NCBI RefSeq assembly: GCF_033100795.1
Contig: NZ_JAWLVI010000006.1
Location: forward strand, 1 to 64,000
DNA: 64,000 bases
Reading direction: 5' to 3'
Source of the DNA: Pseudothioclava sp033100795
GTDB taxonomy: Bacteria > Pseudomonadota > Alphaproteobacteria > Rhodobacterales > Rhodobacteraceae
The position numbers and the translations under genes are program-made. Below the pieces are notes generated by a model. The model was not told where the DNA came from. It did no database searches and was given only the letters and a program-made list of their open reading frames with translations. Each line of letters starts with the position of its first letter. The first letter of the stretch is position 1. Below, one piece after another: positions 7,816 to 16,526 of this stretch.

Positions 7816-8328
7816 TTACACGGAACGCAACTGATCGGCCCCGACAGCCACACGGGTCTGACCACCCATGATTTCCATCAGGACCCAGACGCGCCGATCG
7901 GGTGCAATCTTTTCTACTTCTGCCACGAAATTGGCAAAGGGCCCCTTGGTCAGGGTGACCTGATCCCCGCGTTTCAAAAGCTTTGGTGGCAACAACTTGC
8001 CCTTCGCGTCGCAGCGCAGCATCAACTGAGAGACCAAGTCCAGCGGTACGGCTGTCGGCTCCTTGCCGAAGCTCACCAGCCGTGTGATGCCGTAGGTCGA
8101 GTTCACCGTGCGCCAGAACCCGCAGGCCGCATCGAAGGCCACGAAGATGTAGCCGGGGAAGAGTGGCCGCATGGCGGTGACGAACTTGCCGTTGCGCTGG
8201 CGCGTCTCCTCTTCCATCGGCAGGAAGGTTTTGAAGCCCTGGCGCTTGAGGTTCTTATCCGCGATGTTGGCGCAGTTTGGCTTCAGCTGCGCCAAAAACC
8301 AGCTCGTGCCGCGATCGTGGAATGTCAT
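7816..8328 (-). CDS. Specialised NusG paralogue (RfaH/UpxY-like antiterminator)
   Basis: A 170-aa NusG-family factor. The NGN domain holds WFLAQLKPNCANIADKNLKR and RPLFPGYIFVAFD; a KOW-type C-terminal domain (KRGDQVTLTKGPFANFVAEV) follows from about residue 115. Housekeeping NusG usually lies with secE and ribosomal-protein genes; this copy sits by polysaccharide genes, as RfaH and UpxY homologues do. Those factors help RNA polymerase through long surface-polysaccharide operons. An ops-like GCGGTAGC occurs just upstream of the main operon at 12588. The operon-specific role is inference from family and place. Confidence 0.85.
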   Translation of the reverse strand: MTFHDRGTSWFLAQLKPNCANIADKNLKRQGFKTFLPMEEETRQRNGKFVTAMRPLFPGYIFVAFDAACGFWRTVNSTYGITRLVSFGKEPTAVPLDLVSQLMLRCDAKGKLLPPKLLKRGDQVTLTKGPFANFVAEVEKIAPDRRVWVLMEIMGGQTRVAVGADQLRSV

Positions 8329-8544
8329 CGTGCAACCTCATTAATACTCTATCGCCCACATATCGCTCGAACTTGAACAGATGCAAGTAAGATTTTCTGG
8401 GTGCGATGTGATATTTTGATGAAGATGCTGGCGTGTCCCGCCCTCAGAGCATTGATATAATGAGATAATCCAGCACTATCAGCTTGATACGTTTTGCCAC
8501 CCACGCAAACGTCCGACCGACAGACACGCGGATCGGAGGCTGAG

Positions 8545-10095
8545 TTGGACGGGAGTGGCGAGATTACCGAGTTTCGGGCGGCGCGATATGTGCGCATGTC
8601 GACGGAGCATCAACAGTATTCCACCCACAACCAATCCGACAAGATCCGCGAATATGCCGAGAAGCGCGGTATCGAAATCATCAAGACCTATGCGGATGAC
8701 GGCAAGAGCGGCCTTTCCATCGGTGGGCGCGCGGCGCTTCAGCAACTGATCGCGGATGTGGAATCCGGTGCGGCCGATTTCAACGTGATCCTGGTCTATG
8801 ACGTCAGCCGCTGGGGACGGTTCCAGGACGCGGATGAGAGTGCTTATTACGAGTACATCTGCAAACGCGCAGGCATCAACGTCGCCTATTGCGCCGAGCA
8901 GTTCGAGAACGATGGCTCGCCCGTCTCGACCATCGTCAAAGGCGTTAAACGCGCCATGGCCGGTGAATACAGCAGAGAGTTGTCGGTCAAGGTCTTTGCG
9001 GGCCAATGCCGCCTGATTGAACTGGGCTTCCGCCAAGGCGGCGCGGCCGGCTTCGGGCTGCGCCGGGTTCTTGTGAATGAGCGCGGCGAGATCAAAGGCG
9101 AGTTGAAGCGCGGTGAGCACAAATCGCTGCAGACCGACCGCGTGATCTTGATGCCAGGCCCCGACGAGGAAGTGGCTTGGGTCAACAAGATGTATCGCTG
9201 GCTGATCGAGGAGGACCTGTCCTTCCGCGAGATCGCCGACCGCCTGAATGAGGAAGGTGTGACCACTGATCTGGATCGGCCTTGGAATTCCGGAACAGTT
9301 CGCACGGTCCTGACCAACGAGAAATACATTGGCAACAACGTTTACAACCGCTCCTCCTTCAAGCTGAAGAAGCTACATGTGGAAAACCCACCCGACATGT
9401 GGGTGCGCAAGGAAGGCGCCTTTGAGGGGATCGTGCCGCTCGAGTTCTTCCTGACCGCGCAGGAGATCATCACAGCGCGGTCGGCACGCCTGTCAGATGA
9501 GGAACTGCTAGATCACCTGAAACGGCTCTACGCTGACGCAGGTCAGCTTTCTGGCGTGCTAATTGACCAGACGCCAAACATGCCGTCGTCCTCGGCCTAT
9601 CGAAACCGGTTCGGGTCGCTGGCGCGGGCCTACGAGATGATCGGCTATCGCTCGGACCGCGATCAGGAGCGCATTGCGCTGAACAAGCGCCTGCGCGGGA
9701 TGCATCCGGAGATCATCGCGCGGACCGAGGCGGCAATTGCGGAAGTTGGCGGCACGGTCGCGCGCGACCCCAAGACCGATTTGCTGACGATCAATGATGA
9801 AATGGTCGTCAGCTTGGTCCTGGCGCGGTGCCAGCCGCAGGGTGATGGACGGCTGCGCTGGCGGATCCGGTTTGACCCGATGCGCTATCAGGCGGACGTC
9901 ACGCTGGCCGTGCGGCTCGATCCCGACAACCGCGAGGAGCTCGATTATTACCTGCTGCCTTGGCTAGATCTGCCCCGTCAAGAAATCCGGCTCTGCAACA
10001 AGACCAGCATCGCCTTCGAGGCCTTCCGCTTCGAGGACCTCGGCTTCTTCTACGGCATGGCCGAACGGGTTGGCATTCGCCGGAAGTGGGGGTGA
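8545..10095 (+). CDS. Serine recombinase of the ParB-linked module
   Basis: A 516-aa large serine recombinase. The resolvase domain opens with RAARYVRMSTEHQQYST (nucleophile in YVRMS near residue 19) and has YADDGKSGLS and VYDVSRWGR. A recombinase domain (about 160-270) contains REIADRLNEEGV, WNSGTVRTVLTNEKYIGN. The C-terminal half has no zinc ribbon I recognise. A TTG at 8545 is chosen because GGAGG lies 5 nt upstream; an upstream TTG at 8494 is possible, while ATG 8596 would delete the catalytic region. Two ParB-like genes follow in the same direction. Confidence 0.88.
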   Translation: MDGSGEITEFRAARYVRMSTEHQQYSTHNQSDKIREYAEKRGIEIIKTYADDGKSGLSIGGRAALQQLIADVESGAADFNVILVYDVSRWGRFQDADESAYYEYICKRAGINVAYCAEQFENDGSPVSTIVKGVKRAMAGEYSRELSVKVFAGQCRLIELGFRQGGAAGFGLRRVLVNERGEIKGELKRGEHKSLQTDRVILMPGPDEEVAWVNKMYRWLIEEDLSFREIADRLNEEGVTTDLDRPWNSGTVRTVLTNEKYIGNNVYNRSSFKLKKLHVENPPDMWVRKEGAFEGIVPLEFFLTAQEIITARSARLSDEELLDHLKRLYADAGQLSGVLIDQTPNMPSSSAYRNRFGSLARAYEMIGYRSDRDQERIALNKRLRGMHPEIIARTEAAIAEVGGTVARDPKTDLLTINDEMVVSLVLARCQPQGDGRLRWRIRFDPMRYQADVTLAVRLDPDNREELDYYLLPWLDLPRQEIRLCNKTSIAFEAFRFEDLGFFYGMAERVGIRRKWG

Positions 10096-10165
10096 GGACC
10101 AGAATGATGGAAATCAGAGAAAGCACAAAACATGAACAATCAAACCAAAAGAGAAAGCCAACCCT

Positions 10166-11047
10166 ATGATGACTGACACACCCGAGAGCGTCACGCTCGT
10201 CCCCATCGACCGGATTGAGGTCCTGAATTCTCGGGACCGCAACATGAAGGTCTTTGAAGAGATCGTTGAAAACATCCGCTCCATCGGCCTGAAAAAGCCG
10301 ATCACGGTGACAGAGCGCGACGGTGCCGACGGGGCGCCCGCCTATTTGCTGGTCTGCGGCGAAGGCAGATTGAACGCCTTCCGCCTGCTGGGTGAAAGCC
10401 ACATTCCGGCGCTGGTGGTCAATGTGACGGATGAAGACGCGTTCATCATGTCGCTGGCGGAAAACATCGCCCGGCGGGGTCACCGTCCGCTCGAGATCCT
10501 GGCCGACATCGAGCTTTTGCTGGCGCGGGATTACACCATCGACGACATCATTACCCGCACAGGGCTTTCCGAGAAATACGTGCGGGACATCGTCTTTCTG
10601 CTGGAAAAGGGTGAGGAGCGTCTGATCGAGGCGGTGCAAAACGGGACCATTCCGCTGACCACCGCCCTCGAAATCGCCCGCGCCAAGCATGATGATGAAA
10701 ACCTCGGCGACATGCTGGAAGAGGCCTACAAGACCGGACAGCTGAAGGGTCACCAGATCACGGATGCCAAGCGGCTGATCGAAAAGCGCCGCGAAAAAGG
10801 TCCTAAAACCGGTGGCGATCGTCCAAAGCTGCCGAACTCGGCGCATTCACTGGTCAAGACCTACCAACGCGAAGTCGCCCGCCAGCACAAGCTGATGCTG
10901 AAAGCAGATCATGCACACCAGCAGCTGCTTCTGGTGGTTCAAGGGCTCAAACGCCTCTTTGCCGATGAGCACTTCGTGACGCTCCTGCGCGCCGAAGGTC
11001 TCGACAGCCTGCCGAAATACCTCGCCGACCGCATTGAAACCGCCTGA
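10166..11047 (+). CDS. ParB/RepB-like DNA-binding protein
   Basis: A 293-aa ParB-family protein. The N-terminal ParB/sulfiredoxin fold includes PIDRIEVLNSRDRN, a CTP-site-like CGEGRLNAFRLLG and SLAENIARRGHRPLE (the ENxxR box). A central HTH (DYTIDDIITRTGLSEKYVRDI) and a RepB-like C-terminal region follow. Classical ParB spreads from parS with ParA; here no ParA is adjacent. It is 70 bp downstream of the recombinase and 19 bp upstream of a second ParB-like gene. It could load DNA at recombination sites, but this is speculation. Confidence 0.85.
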   Translation: MMTDTPESVTLVPIDRIEVLNSRDRNMKVFEEIVENIRSIGLKKPITVTERDGADGAPAYLLVCGEGRLNAFRLLGESHIPALVVNVTDEDAFIMSLAENIARRGHRPLEILADIELLLARDYTIDDIITRTGLSEKYVRDIVFLLEKGEERLIEAVQNGTIPLTTALEIARAKHDDENLGDMLEEAYKTGQLKGHQITDAKRLIEKRREKGPKTGGDRPKLPNSAHSLVKTYQREVARQHKLMLKADHAHQQLLLVVQGLKRLFADEHFVTLLRAEGLDSLPKYLADRIETA

Positions 11048-11066
11048 CCCTCGAAAGGATGAAACC

Positions 11067-12155
11067 ATGAATGAACTCAGCACCGTGAAGCCGCTCTACC
11101 CCGGAGCCTTTCCCCAGCCTGACATCGACGACAGCGACGCTCCCTATCCCAAGGCCCCGTTGAACCTGACTCTCGGGTTTGATCTCGAGACCTTCCAGAT
11201 CCCGCTAGAAGAGCTCATGCCCTCGAAGAAGGTGCCAGACGGCGTGATGACCACGCGCAAGTTCAAGCAGATCGTGTCATCGATCCGGGAGATCGGCCTG
11301 ATCGAGCCGCTCTCCGTGATCAAACCGGACCCAGATGCAGCCGGGTTTCTGCTGCTCGATGGAAATTTGCGGGTGCTGGCCCTGAAGGAGCTCGGTCAAG
11401 ACACGGCGCCTTGTCTGATCGCCAAAGATTTCGAGACCTACACCTACAATCACCGGATCAACCGCCTCTCTACAGTGCAGGAGCACTACATGTTGCGGCG
11501 GGCCATCGACAAGGGCGTCAGCAAAGAACGGCTCGCGCGCGCCTTCAACGTCAACCTCTCAACAATCAACAGCCGTATCAACCTGCTGCATGGGATCTGC
11601 CCCAAGGCAGTAGATCTGCTCCAGGATCACCAGTTCACACCGGATGTGACCCGGCATCTGCGCAAGATGAAAGCTGCCCGGCAGATCGAAGCGGTTGAGT
11701 TGATGATCGCCGCGAACACGATCACCGCGGCGCATGCGGACGCCCTGCTGAAGGCCACACCGCCCGAACAGCGCACCGACTACAAGCCGCCGCAGCTGGA
11801 ACAGCCCAAGGGTGATCCATTGGAGCAAATCGTCAAGCTCGAGCGCGAGATGAGCCAAGTGCAAGAAAAGTACAAACACGCCGAGGAAAACTACGGATCG
11901 GAACTCCTGAACCTTGTGGTCGCCAAGGGCTACTTGAAAAAGCTGATGGACAACGAGGCGGTCAGGTCTTACGTGGCGCGGCATGCGCCTGAGATCCTCG
12001 AGCAGTTCCAACTGGTGCTAAACACGGTCAGCATGGAGGAGGCCTTGGAACAGGCCGAGCGGGAGGAAGGGCCGAGCGCCGCCGAAGCGACAGCACAAGC
12101 CCAACTGGCGAAAGGCGACTGTGACGCGGCATCGGACCAGGGCATGGATGGTTAA
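11067..12155 (+). CDS. RepB C-terminal-domain ParB-like protein
   Basis: A 362-aa protein of the same superfamily but diverged. It contains TRKFKQIVSSIREIGLIEPL, LLDGNLRVLALKELG in place of the GERR box, and NRINRLSTVQEHYMLRRA. An HTH (VSKERLARAFNVNLSTINSRI) precedes a RepB (PF07506-like) C-terminus with a long helical segment around residues 260-295. The ATG at 11067 is preceded by AAGGA; the longer frame from 11034 overlaps the previous gene. The pairing of two different ParB-like proteins with a recombinase suggests a complex on DNA. Confidence 0.82.
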   Translation: MNELSTVKPLYPGAFPQPDIDDSDAPYPKAPLNLTLGFDLETFQIPLEELMPSKKVPDGVMTTRKFKQIVSSIREIGLIEPLSVIKPDPDAAGFLLLDGNLRVLALKELGQDTAPCLIAKDFETYTYNHRINRLSTVQEHYMLRRAIDKGVSKERLARAFNVNLSTINSRINLLHGICPKAVDLLQDHQFTPDVTRHLRKMKAARQIEAVELMIAANTITAAHADALLKATPPEQRTDYKPPQLEQPKGDPLEQIVKLEREMSQVQEKYKHAEENYGSELLNLVVAKGYLKKLMDNEAVRSYVARHAPEILEQFQLVLNTVSMEEALEQAEREEGPSAAEATAQAQLAKGDCDAASDQGMDG

Positions 12156-12611
12156 CTCGGGTGAATCGCTCGGCTCGGGATGAGCTTCCAAAATCTTTGC
12201 CCAAGTAACTGATCTCAAGCCGATATGCGGTCGTATGTCGAGGAGCTATCGCACGCCCCGCGGGGGGTCGACGACCAACTGAGATCATGATGTGGCCTTG
12301 TGCTGAAAGGGTCGTTCTTTTATGAACTTGTTATATTGAACGGCTGTAACGTGGTAGTGGACATGAATTCCAGCCGCAGCCTTCCGGAGGGGCAAGGTGC
12401 TGTTTGCGTCGGAGCGCCGAACTCACAGATCGGCTATGGCGAACGTGTCGACGGAAACCTCTTGAATATCTGAATTTCCTTCTTGTTTGCTTGCGCAGCA
12501 TTTGATATCACTCGATACTGAGCGATGCGGAAACTACTCTCATCACCACCTTTGTATCCAACAAGGCGCCCCACTGGCAGTCCTTGTGCGGTAGCCTGAG
12601 AAAATCACAAA
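12156..12611. other. Non-coding leader ahead of the capsule operon
   Basis: About 455 bp without a convincing gene between the RepB-like gene and the EPS regulator. It is more AT-rich toward 12300-12540, which suits a promoter region, but no clear -35/-10 pair stood out. An ops-like motif lies at 12588-12595. Confidence 0.5.
12588..12595 (+). promoter_or_regulatory. ops-like motif upstream of the main operon
   Basis: GCGGTAGC matches the core of the RfaH ops element (GGCGGTAGCGT) and lies 16 nt before the first start codon of the operon. The match is only eight bases, so chance is possible; the NusG paralogue at 7816-8328 makes it worth testing. Confidence 0.3.
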
Positions 12612-12983
12612 ATGACCAGCAAGCGCACCAAGCTGCAGGAAGACACGCATTTTCGCGTGCTTCGCCTTCTGCAAGAGAATCCTGAAATGTCACAGCGTGA
12701 ACTCGCGGCTGCCGTTGGAGTAAGTGTCGGTGGCATGCACTACGTGCTGAATGCGCTAATTGAGAAGGGCCTGGTGAAGTTGGGGAATTTTACGGCGGCT
12801 GAAGATAAGCGGCGATATGCCTATGTTCTGACGCCCAAAGGCATCAAAGAGAAATCAATCATCGCGGCAAGGTTTCTCAAGCGAAAACTGGCAGAATATG
12901 AGGCCCTGAAGGAAGAGATTGAGACGCTCAAATGTGAGCTCGGCGGAGACAGATTAATGGGCACCAATGGTCCGAATTCCTAG
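12612..12983 (+). CDS. EPS-associated MarR-type transcriptional regulator
   Basis: A 123-aa winged-helix protein. The HTH (FRVLRLLQENPEMSQRELAA, then VGVSVGGMHYVLNALIEKGLVK) and wing (AEDKRRYAYVLTPKGIKEK) are followed by a C-terminal coiled coil (KLAEYEALKEEIETLKCEL). This matches the family named MarR family EPS-associated regulator, usually the first gene of extracellular polysaccharide loci. It likely controls the downstream operon; ligand and operator are unknown. Confidence 0.88.
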   Translation: MTSKRTKLQEDTHFRVLRLLQENPEMSQRELAAAVGVSVGGMHYVLNALIEKGLVKLGNFTAAEDKRRYAYVLTPKGIKEKSIIAARFLKRKLAEYEALKEEIETLKCELGGDRLMGTNGPNS

Positions 12984-13073
12984 AAACAGCTCCAGATTAA
13001 TTCGAAATATACGCCGCGCAACAAACGATGGCTTCACAAGTCGCTCGTCGCAGAAGCGGCCTCACGCACGGCA

Positions 13074-13871
13074 ATGAGCGCCAAAATCGGGGCATATGGG
13101 GGGCAGACAGTGTTTAATCAGATCGATCCAGAAGCGAAAATCGGGCAAAATGTATCCTTCGGGTTTGGCGTCCGGGTCTACGGCAACGTCGAGATTGGTG
13201 ACAATTGCCGCATCGGTGATTTCTGCGTCATCGGGCATCCGACCGTTCGCCCCGGATCGACCCCTCTCAAGCTGGGTGCGGCAGCGAATGTGCGGACACA
13301 TACGGTGCTCTACCAAGGCTCCACGATCGGGCCCGACCTCGAGACGGGCCACCATGTTGTCATTCGCGAAGGTGCGGTCATCGGCGAAAACCTCCGCATC
13401 GGGAATTTCTCCGATATCGAAGGCGCCTGCACCATCGGCGACTTCGTGCGCATGCACAGCTACGCCCATGTCGGCCGAGGCGCGAAGATTGGCGACTTTG
13501 TCTGGCTCTTTTCGCTGACCACACTGATGAACGACCCCCTTCCGCCATCGCATCTGAGCGCGCCGGTGACGATTGGCGACATGGTTACAGTTTGCGTGAA
13601 TGCTCAGCTCATGCCAGCGGTGGAGATTGGGCGGGGCGCGCTCATCTCGTCTGGCGCTGTCGCGAGCGGCGTGGTGCCCGCCGGTGCCGTCGTGACCGGC
13701 GCAGATGGCGAAATCGCCGGGCAAGTTCGTTTCCTCATGCACATGGAAAGTCGCACCCGTCACCCTTGGCACAAGCATTTTGCTGACGCCTATCCCAGCC
13801 ACGCACAGGCCCGAATTGCGGCCCTTGGGGCAGAAATTGACGCTGAAGCGGCAAACACCCTCGATATCTAA
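13074..13871 (+). CDS. Left-handed beta-helix acyltransferase
   Basis: A 265-aa hexapeptide-repeat protein. Imperfect I-G-x-x-x-x repeats run from about residue 18 to 215 (AKIGQN, VEIGDNCRIGDFCVIG, STIGPDLETG, AKIGDF, VTIGDMVTV). A short C-terminal helix region includes MHMESRTRHPWHKHF. The family transfers acyl groups from acyl-CoA or acyl-ACP to amino sugars. With an ACP, an AMP-ligase and FdtA/FdtB-type genes following, N-acylation of a 3-amino-dideoxyhexose is the likely role. A GTG near 13110 after GGGGGG is an alternative start. Confidence 0.8.
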   Translation: MSAKIGAYGGQTVFNQIDPEAKIGQNVSFGFGVRVYGNVEIGDNCRIGDFCVIGHPTVRPGSTPLKLGAAANVRTHTVLYQGSTIGPDLETGHHVVIREGAVIGENLRIGNFSDIEGACTIGDFVRMHSYAHVGRGAKIGDFVWLFSLTTLMNDPLPPSHLSAPVTIGDMVTVCVNAQLMPAVEIGRGALISSGAVASGVVPAGAVVTGADGEIAGQVRFLMHMESRTRHPWHKHFADAYPSHAQARIAALGAEIDAEAANTLDI

Positions 13872-13884
13872 AGGAACACTTCTC

Positions 13885-14127
13885 ATGACCCGATCCGAAA
13901 TCCTTCAAATAATGAACTTTGTAATGGTGAAGCGCGGGCGCGAAGAAATCTCGGCCGAGACAAAGACCACGCGCGAAGTAAACTTCCGAAGCCTTGATTT
14001 CTCAGAAGTTGCATTGCGGGTTGAGGCGAAAATCGGCAGGGAGCTCGTGTTTGACGCAGCGACAATGCGTCAGATTGAGACGGTGAAAGACGTTCTGGAT
14101 TTCTTCGAATTGGTGACGAAGGGCTAA
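13885..14127 (+). CDS. Dedicated acyl carrier protein
   Basis: An 80-aa ACP-like protein. FRSLDFSEVALRVEAKIG (about residues 34-51) aligns with the phosphopantetheine region of ACPs. The serine is kept, but the preceding Asp of the DSL motif is Arg here (RSLD). The ATG at 13885 follows AAGGA and lies 13 nt after the acyltransferase stop. The AMP-ligase starts 3 nt after its stop. It should carry the acyl group that is reduced and transferred by the neighbours. A phosphopantetheinyl transferase is not seen nearby. Confidence 0.8.
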   Translation: MTRSEILQIMNFVMVKRGREEISAETKTTREVNFRSLDFSEVALRVEAKIGRELVFDAATMRQIETVKDVLDFFELVTKG

Positions 14128-14130
14128 GGC

Positions 14131-15393
14131 ATGTCATTCTTGCCGTCCAACAAGGTAATTTACGGCCAAAGTGACCATCTCTGGCCCAGCCTTGCTCAAA
14201 ATGCATTGCAGCAAATCGGCGACATTGTACCCTTCCGAGGGTTGCGCGTCATTTTTGCGGTGTCAGATGAGCTAGAAGCGGTGTCTCTGGTCGCTGCCGG
14301 GATCGAGGCGGGGCTGGATTTTGGCGTCGCCGAGCGCTCCCGGTTGAATGCCGAGTTGACGGCGCGCCTGGCCGAGCAGCATGTCACCGTCTTTGACCTG
14401 CAAAGCGGCGAAGTCACCAGCGGACCGTTTGAAAATCCTGACCTGCAGCCGGGCAGAATTTCTGTGCTCACCTCCGGCACAACCGGGCTGCCCAAGCTGA
14501 TTTCGCACACGGCTCAGAGCTTGAATACCTTTGACAAGGTGCAAAACCTGAAACCGTACAGTTGGTTTGTGCCTTATCAGGTTGGTTCCTACGCTTGGTA
14601 CCAAATGGTGTCGCTCGGCCTTTTTGTGCCGGAGCAGCAATTGGTTCTGGGGCGCTCTGCGGATTTGATGGCAAGCTTCGAAGAGGCGCTGCGCGGTGGG
14701 CAGATCAATGCCGTGTCTTCGACCCCAACCTTCTGGCGACAGACGGCAATGTCCATTGATCCCGATGTGCTCAAAGCATCGGGCATGACCTCCATTTCCC
14801 TCGGAGGGGAAATCGTTGACCAGGCGATCCTTGATTATCTGTCGGCCATGTTCCCGGCGGCGAAGATCAAGCATATTTTCGCTTCATCGGAAACCGGTGC
14901 GGCCATCGTCGTTTCGGATGGGCGCGCGGGCTTCGATGCGCGTATCCTGAGCGAGCGCGACAACGAGAAGTCCGTGGCCGTGCGGATCGTGGAGGACAGG
15001 CTTCAGGTTCGGTCCCGGTATAGCAGTTCGGCGGCGCCAGGATCCTGGATCGACACCGGCGATCTGGTCGAGCGGGTCGGTGACCGCATCGTGTTCCGGG
15101 GTCGCGCGGACAAACAGATGATCAATGTCGGTGGGCAGAAAGCGTTCCCAGCCGAGATTGAGGAGGTTCTATTGTCTCACCCGGATGTGGCCTGGGCGCA
15201 AGTGGAAGCAAAACGGTCGCCGATCATGGGGCATCTTCCCGTCGCGAACCTTGTGCTGAAACCCGGCGTTCAGATAGCGGCAGCCGAAATCGAACTCAAC
15301 CAATTCTGTGAAGCACGGCTGCCTGAGTATGCCGTGCCGCGTTTGTGGAACTTTCTCGAGTCGGTTCCAATTCGCTCAAGCCTGAAAAGTTAG
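14131..15393 (+). CDS. AMP-forming acyl-ACP ligase (ANL superfamily)
   Basis: A 420-aa adenylate-forming enzyme. The P-loop-like A3 motif LTSGTTGLPK is at residues 113-122. FASSETGAAIV (A5), DTGDLVERVGDRIVFRGR (A7/A8) and DKQMINVGGQKAFPAEIEEVL follow. The C-terminus ends in VPIRSSLKS with a candidate catalytic lysine. It is shorter than typical acyl-CoA synthetases (500-plus aa), mainly at the N-terminus. Given the ACP directly upstream, it probably loads a short acid onto the ACP holo-form. The acid is not known. Confidence 0.82.
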   Translation: MSFLPSNKVIYGQSDHLWPSLAQNALQQIGDIVPFRGLRVIFAVSDELEAVSLVAAGIEAGLDFGVAERSRLNAELTARLAEQHVTVFDLQSGEVTSGPFENPDLQPGRISVLTSGTTGLPKLISHTAQSLNTFDKVQNLKPYSWFVPYQVGSYAWYQMVSLGLFVPEQQLVLGRSADLMASFEEALRGGQINAVSSTPTFWRQTAMSIDPDVLKASGMTSISLGGEIVDQAILDYLSAMFPAAKIKHIFASSETGAAIVVSDGRAGFDARILSERDNEKSVAVRIVEDRLQVRSRYSSSAAPGSWIDTGDLVERVGDRIVFRGRADKQMINVGGQKAFPAEIEEVLLSHPDVAWAQVEAKRSPIMGHLPVANLVLKPGVQIAAAEIELNQFCEARLPEYAVPRLWNFLESVPIRSSLKS

Positions 15394-15400
15394 GAAGACT

Positions 15401-16132
15401 ATGCACACCACCAATCAGGGCATCATCGTATCCGGCGGGTCACGAGGTCTTGGGCTGCACCTTGTGCAGCGACTTCTTGAACAAGGCAATCGCGTTGCAA
15501 CGTTCGCCCGATCCCGGACCGAAGACATGGATCGCCTCAGCGTCGCGTATCCCGAAGATTTCCATTTCAGCGAAGTGGATGCGACCGACGTAGACGGGAT
15601 TACAAAGTTCTTTGCGGCCGTGTCTGACAAGTTCGGGCGGATCCACAGCGTCGTGAACAATGCGGCGATTGGTCAGGATCAACTGCTCATGCATACGGAT
15701 GTGGAGACCGTCAAAAGCATCGTTGATATCAACATCGTCGGGCCCACGATTTTGACGAGGGCCGCGGTCAAGCACATGATGCTGGAAGGTGGCGGCAACA
15801 TAGTGAGCATTTCCTCGATCTGTGGATCGCGCGGCTATGCGGGCCTGACGGTGTATGCCGGGTCGAAAGGGTATCTGGATGCCATGACGCGGTCGCTGGC
15901 CCGTGAGGTTGGCGAGGCGGGAATCTTCGTCAATTGCGTGGCGCCGGGATTCTTCGAGTCCGAAATGTCATCGGTTTTGCGCCCCGAACAGCTTGCAACG
16001 ATCAAGCGCCGGACGCCGTCGGGCGCCCTGTCAAACGATGAGAACATCTTCAAGGTCGTCGATCTGGTCGTGTCCGGCACCACCAACATGCAAGGCCAAG
16101 TGGTCTTCGTGGATGGCGGCATAACAAGCTAG
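15401..16132 (+). CDS. Short-chain dehydrogenase/reductase, FabG-like
   Basis: A 243-aa classical SDR. The cofactor loop SGGSRGLGL is at about residues 11-19, NNAAIG at 87-92, the catalytic serine in SISSICGS, and the YxxxK motif in VYAGSKG near residues 152-158. VAPGFFESEMS and a C-terminal VVFVDGGI complete the fold. It fits a 3-oxoacyl-ACP reductase and would act on the ACP-bound acyl chain of this cassette, giving a 3-hydroxyacyl group. Reduction of a sugar nucleotide is the alternative. Confidence 0.85.
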   Translation: MHTTNQGIIVSGGSRGLGLHLVQRLLEQGNRVATFARSRTEDMDRLSVAYPEDFHFSEVDATDVDGITKFFAAVSDKFGRIHSVVNNAAIGQDQLLMHTDVETVKSIVDINIVGPTILTRAAVKHMMLEGGGNIVSISSICGSRGYAGLTVYAGSKGYLDAMTRSLAREVGEAGIFVNCVAPGFFESEMSSVLRPEQLATIKRRTPSGALSNDENIFKVVDLVVSGTTNMQGQVVFVDGGITS

Positions 16133-16133
16133 A

Positions 16134-16508
16134 ATGCAGACCCCTTGGGGCGAAATCCAGGTTGGTCTTGGGGCTGACATTCGCGCTTACGACGAGACCG
16201 GGAGGTGCTTTTCGTTCTGGCCGATCGAAGACAAAGGCTGGCGATACGCCCTGGACGTCGAAGCTCGGGAGCCGGATGCGTGTGGTTTCGTGAGTTCCGC
16301 CCTGGGCGCTGGGGGTCTTGCATCCTGGGTGGACGTCGAAGTTGTTGCGAAGCTGAGCAACACACCCGCGCATCTTGTTTTCCGTCAATTCATGGCGGGG
16401 CAGCGGGGCTCGATCCTGAAATCTCTTCAAATAGAAGTGCTCCGGTCGGATACAGATCGCCATTGGATTGCCATTGGCCGTTCCCGCGCTCCGGACTGCA
16501 AAACTTAG
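16134..16508 (+). CDS. Unknown small protein in the acyl/amino-sugar cassette
   Basis: A 124-aa protein with no family I recognise. It has no signal peptide or membrane segment. Recurrent Trp/Phe strands (WGEIQVGLGADIRAYD, FSFWPIEDKGWRYALDV, HLVFRQFMAGQRGS, HWIAIGRSRAP) suggest a beta-rich fold. It begins 1 nt after the SDR stop, 18 nt before the FdtA-type gene, so it is part of the operon. Such position suggests a role in the acyl or amino-sugar steps, but nothing in the sequence proves it. Confidence 0.6.
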   Translation: MQTPWGEIQVGLGADIRAYDETGRCFSFWPIEDKGWRYALDVEAREPDACGFVSSALGAGGLASWVDVEVVAKLSNTPAHLVFRQFMAGQRGSILKSLQIEVLRSDTDRHWIAIGRSRAPDCKT

Positions 16509-16526
16509 AGCTTGGGTGAACTAGAC

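Larger units (their letters stand above)
8545..12155 (+). mobile_element. Recombinase - ParB - RepB module inserted in the capsule locus
   Basis: Three consecutive + strand genes (serine recombinase, ParB-like, RepB/ParB-like) separate the NusG-galE-galU block from the main operon. There is no ParA ATPase and no replication initiator. Weakly similar AT-rich stretches flank the set (GCATTGATATAATGAG near 8451 and GCATTTGATATCACTCGA near 12499), but they are too divergent to call attachment sites. Confidence 0.5.

Noticed and set aside
8451..12520. Attachment sites around the recombinase-ParB module
   Set aside because: Flanking GATAT-rich stretches are similar only over short broken segments, too weak to call.
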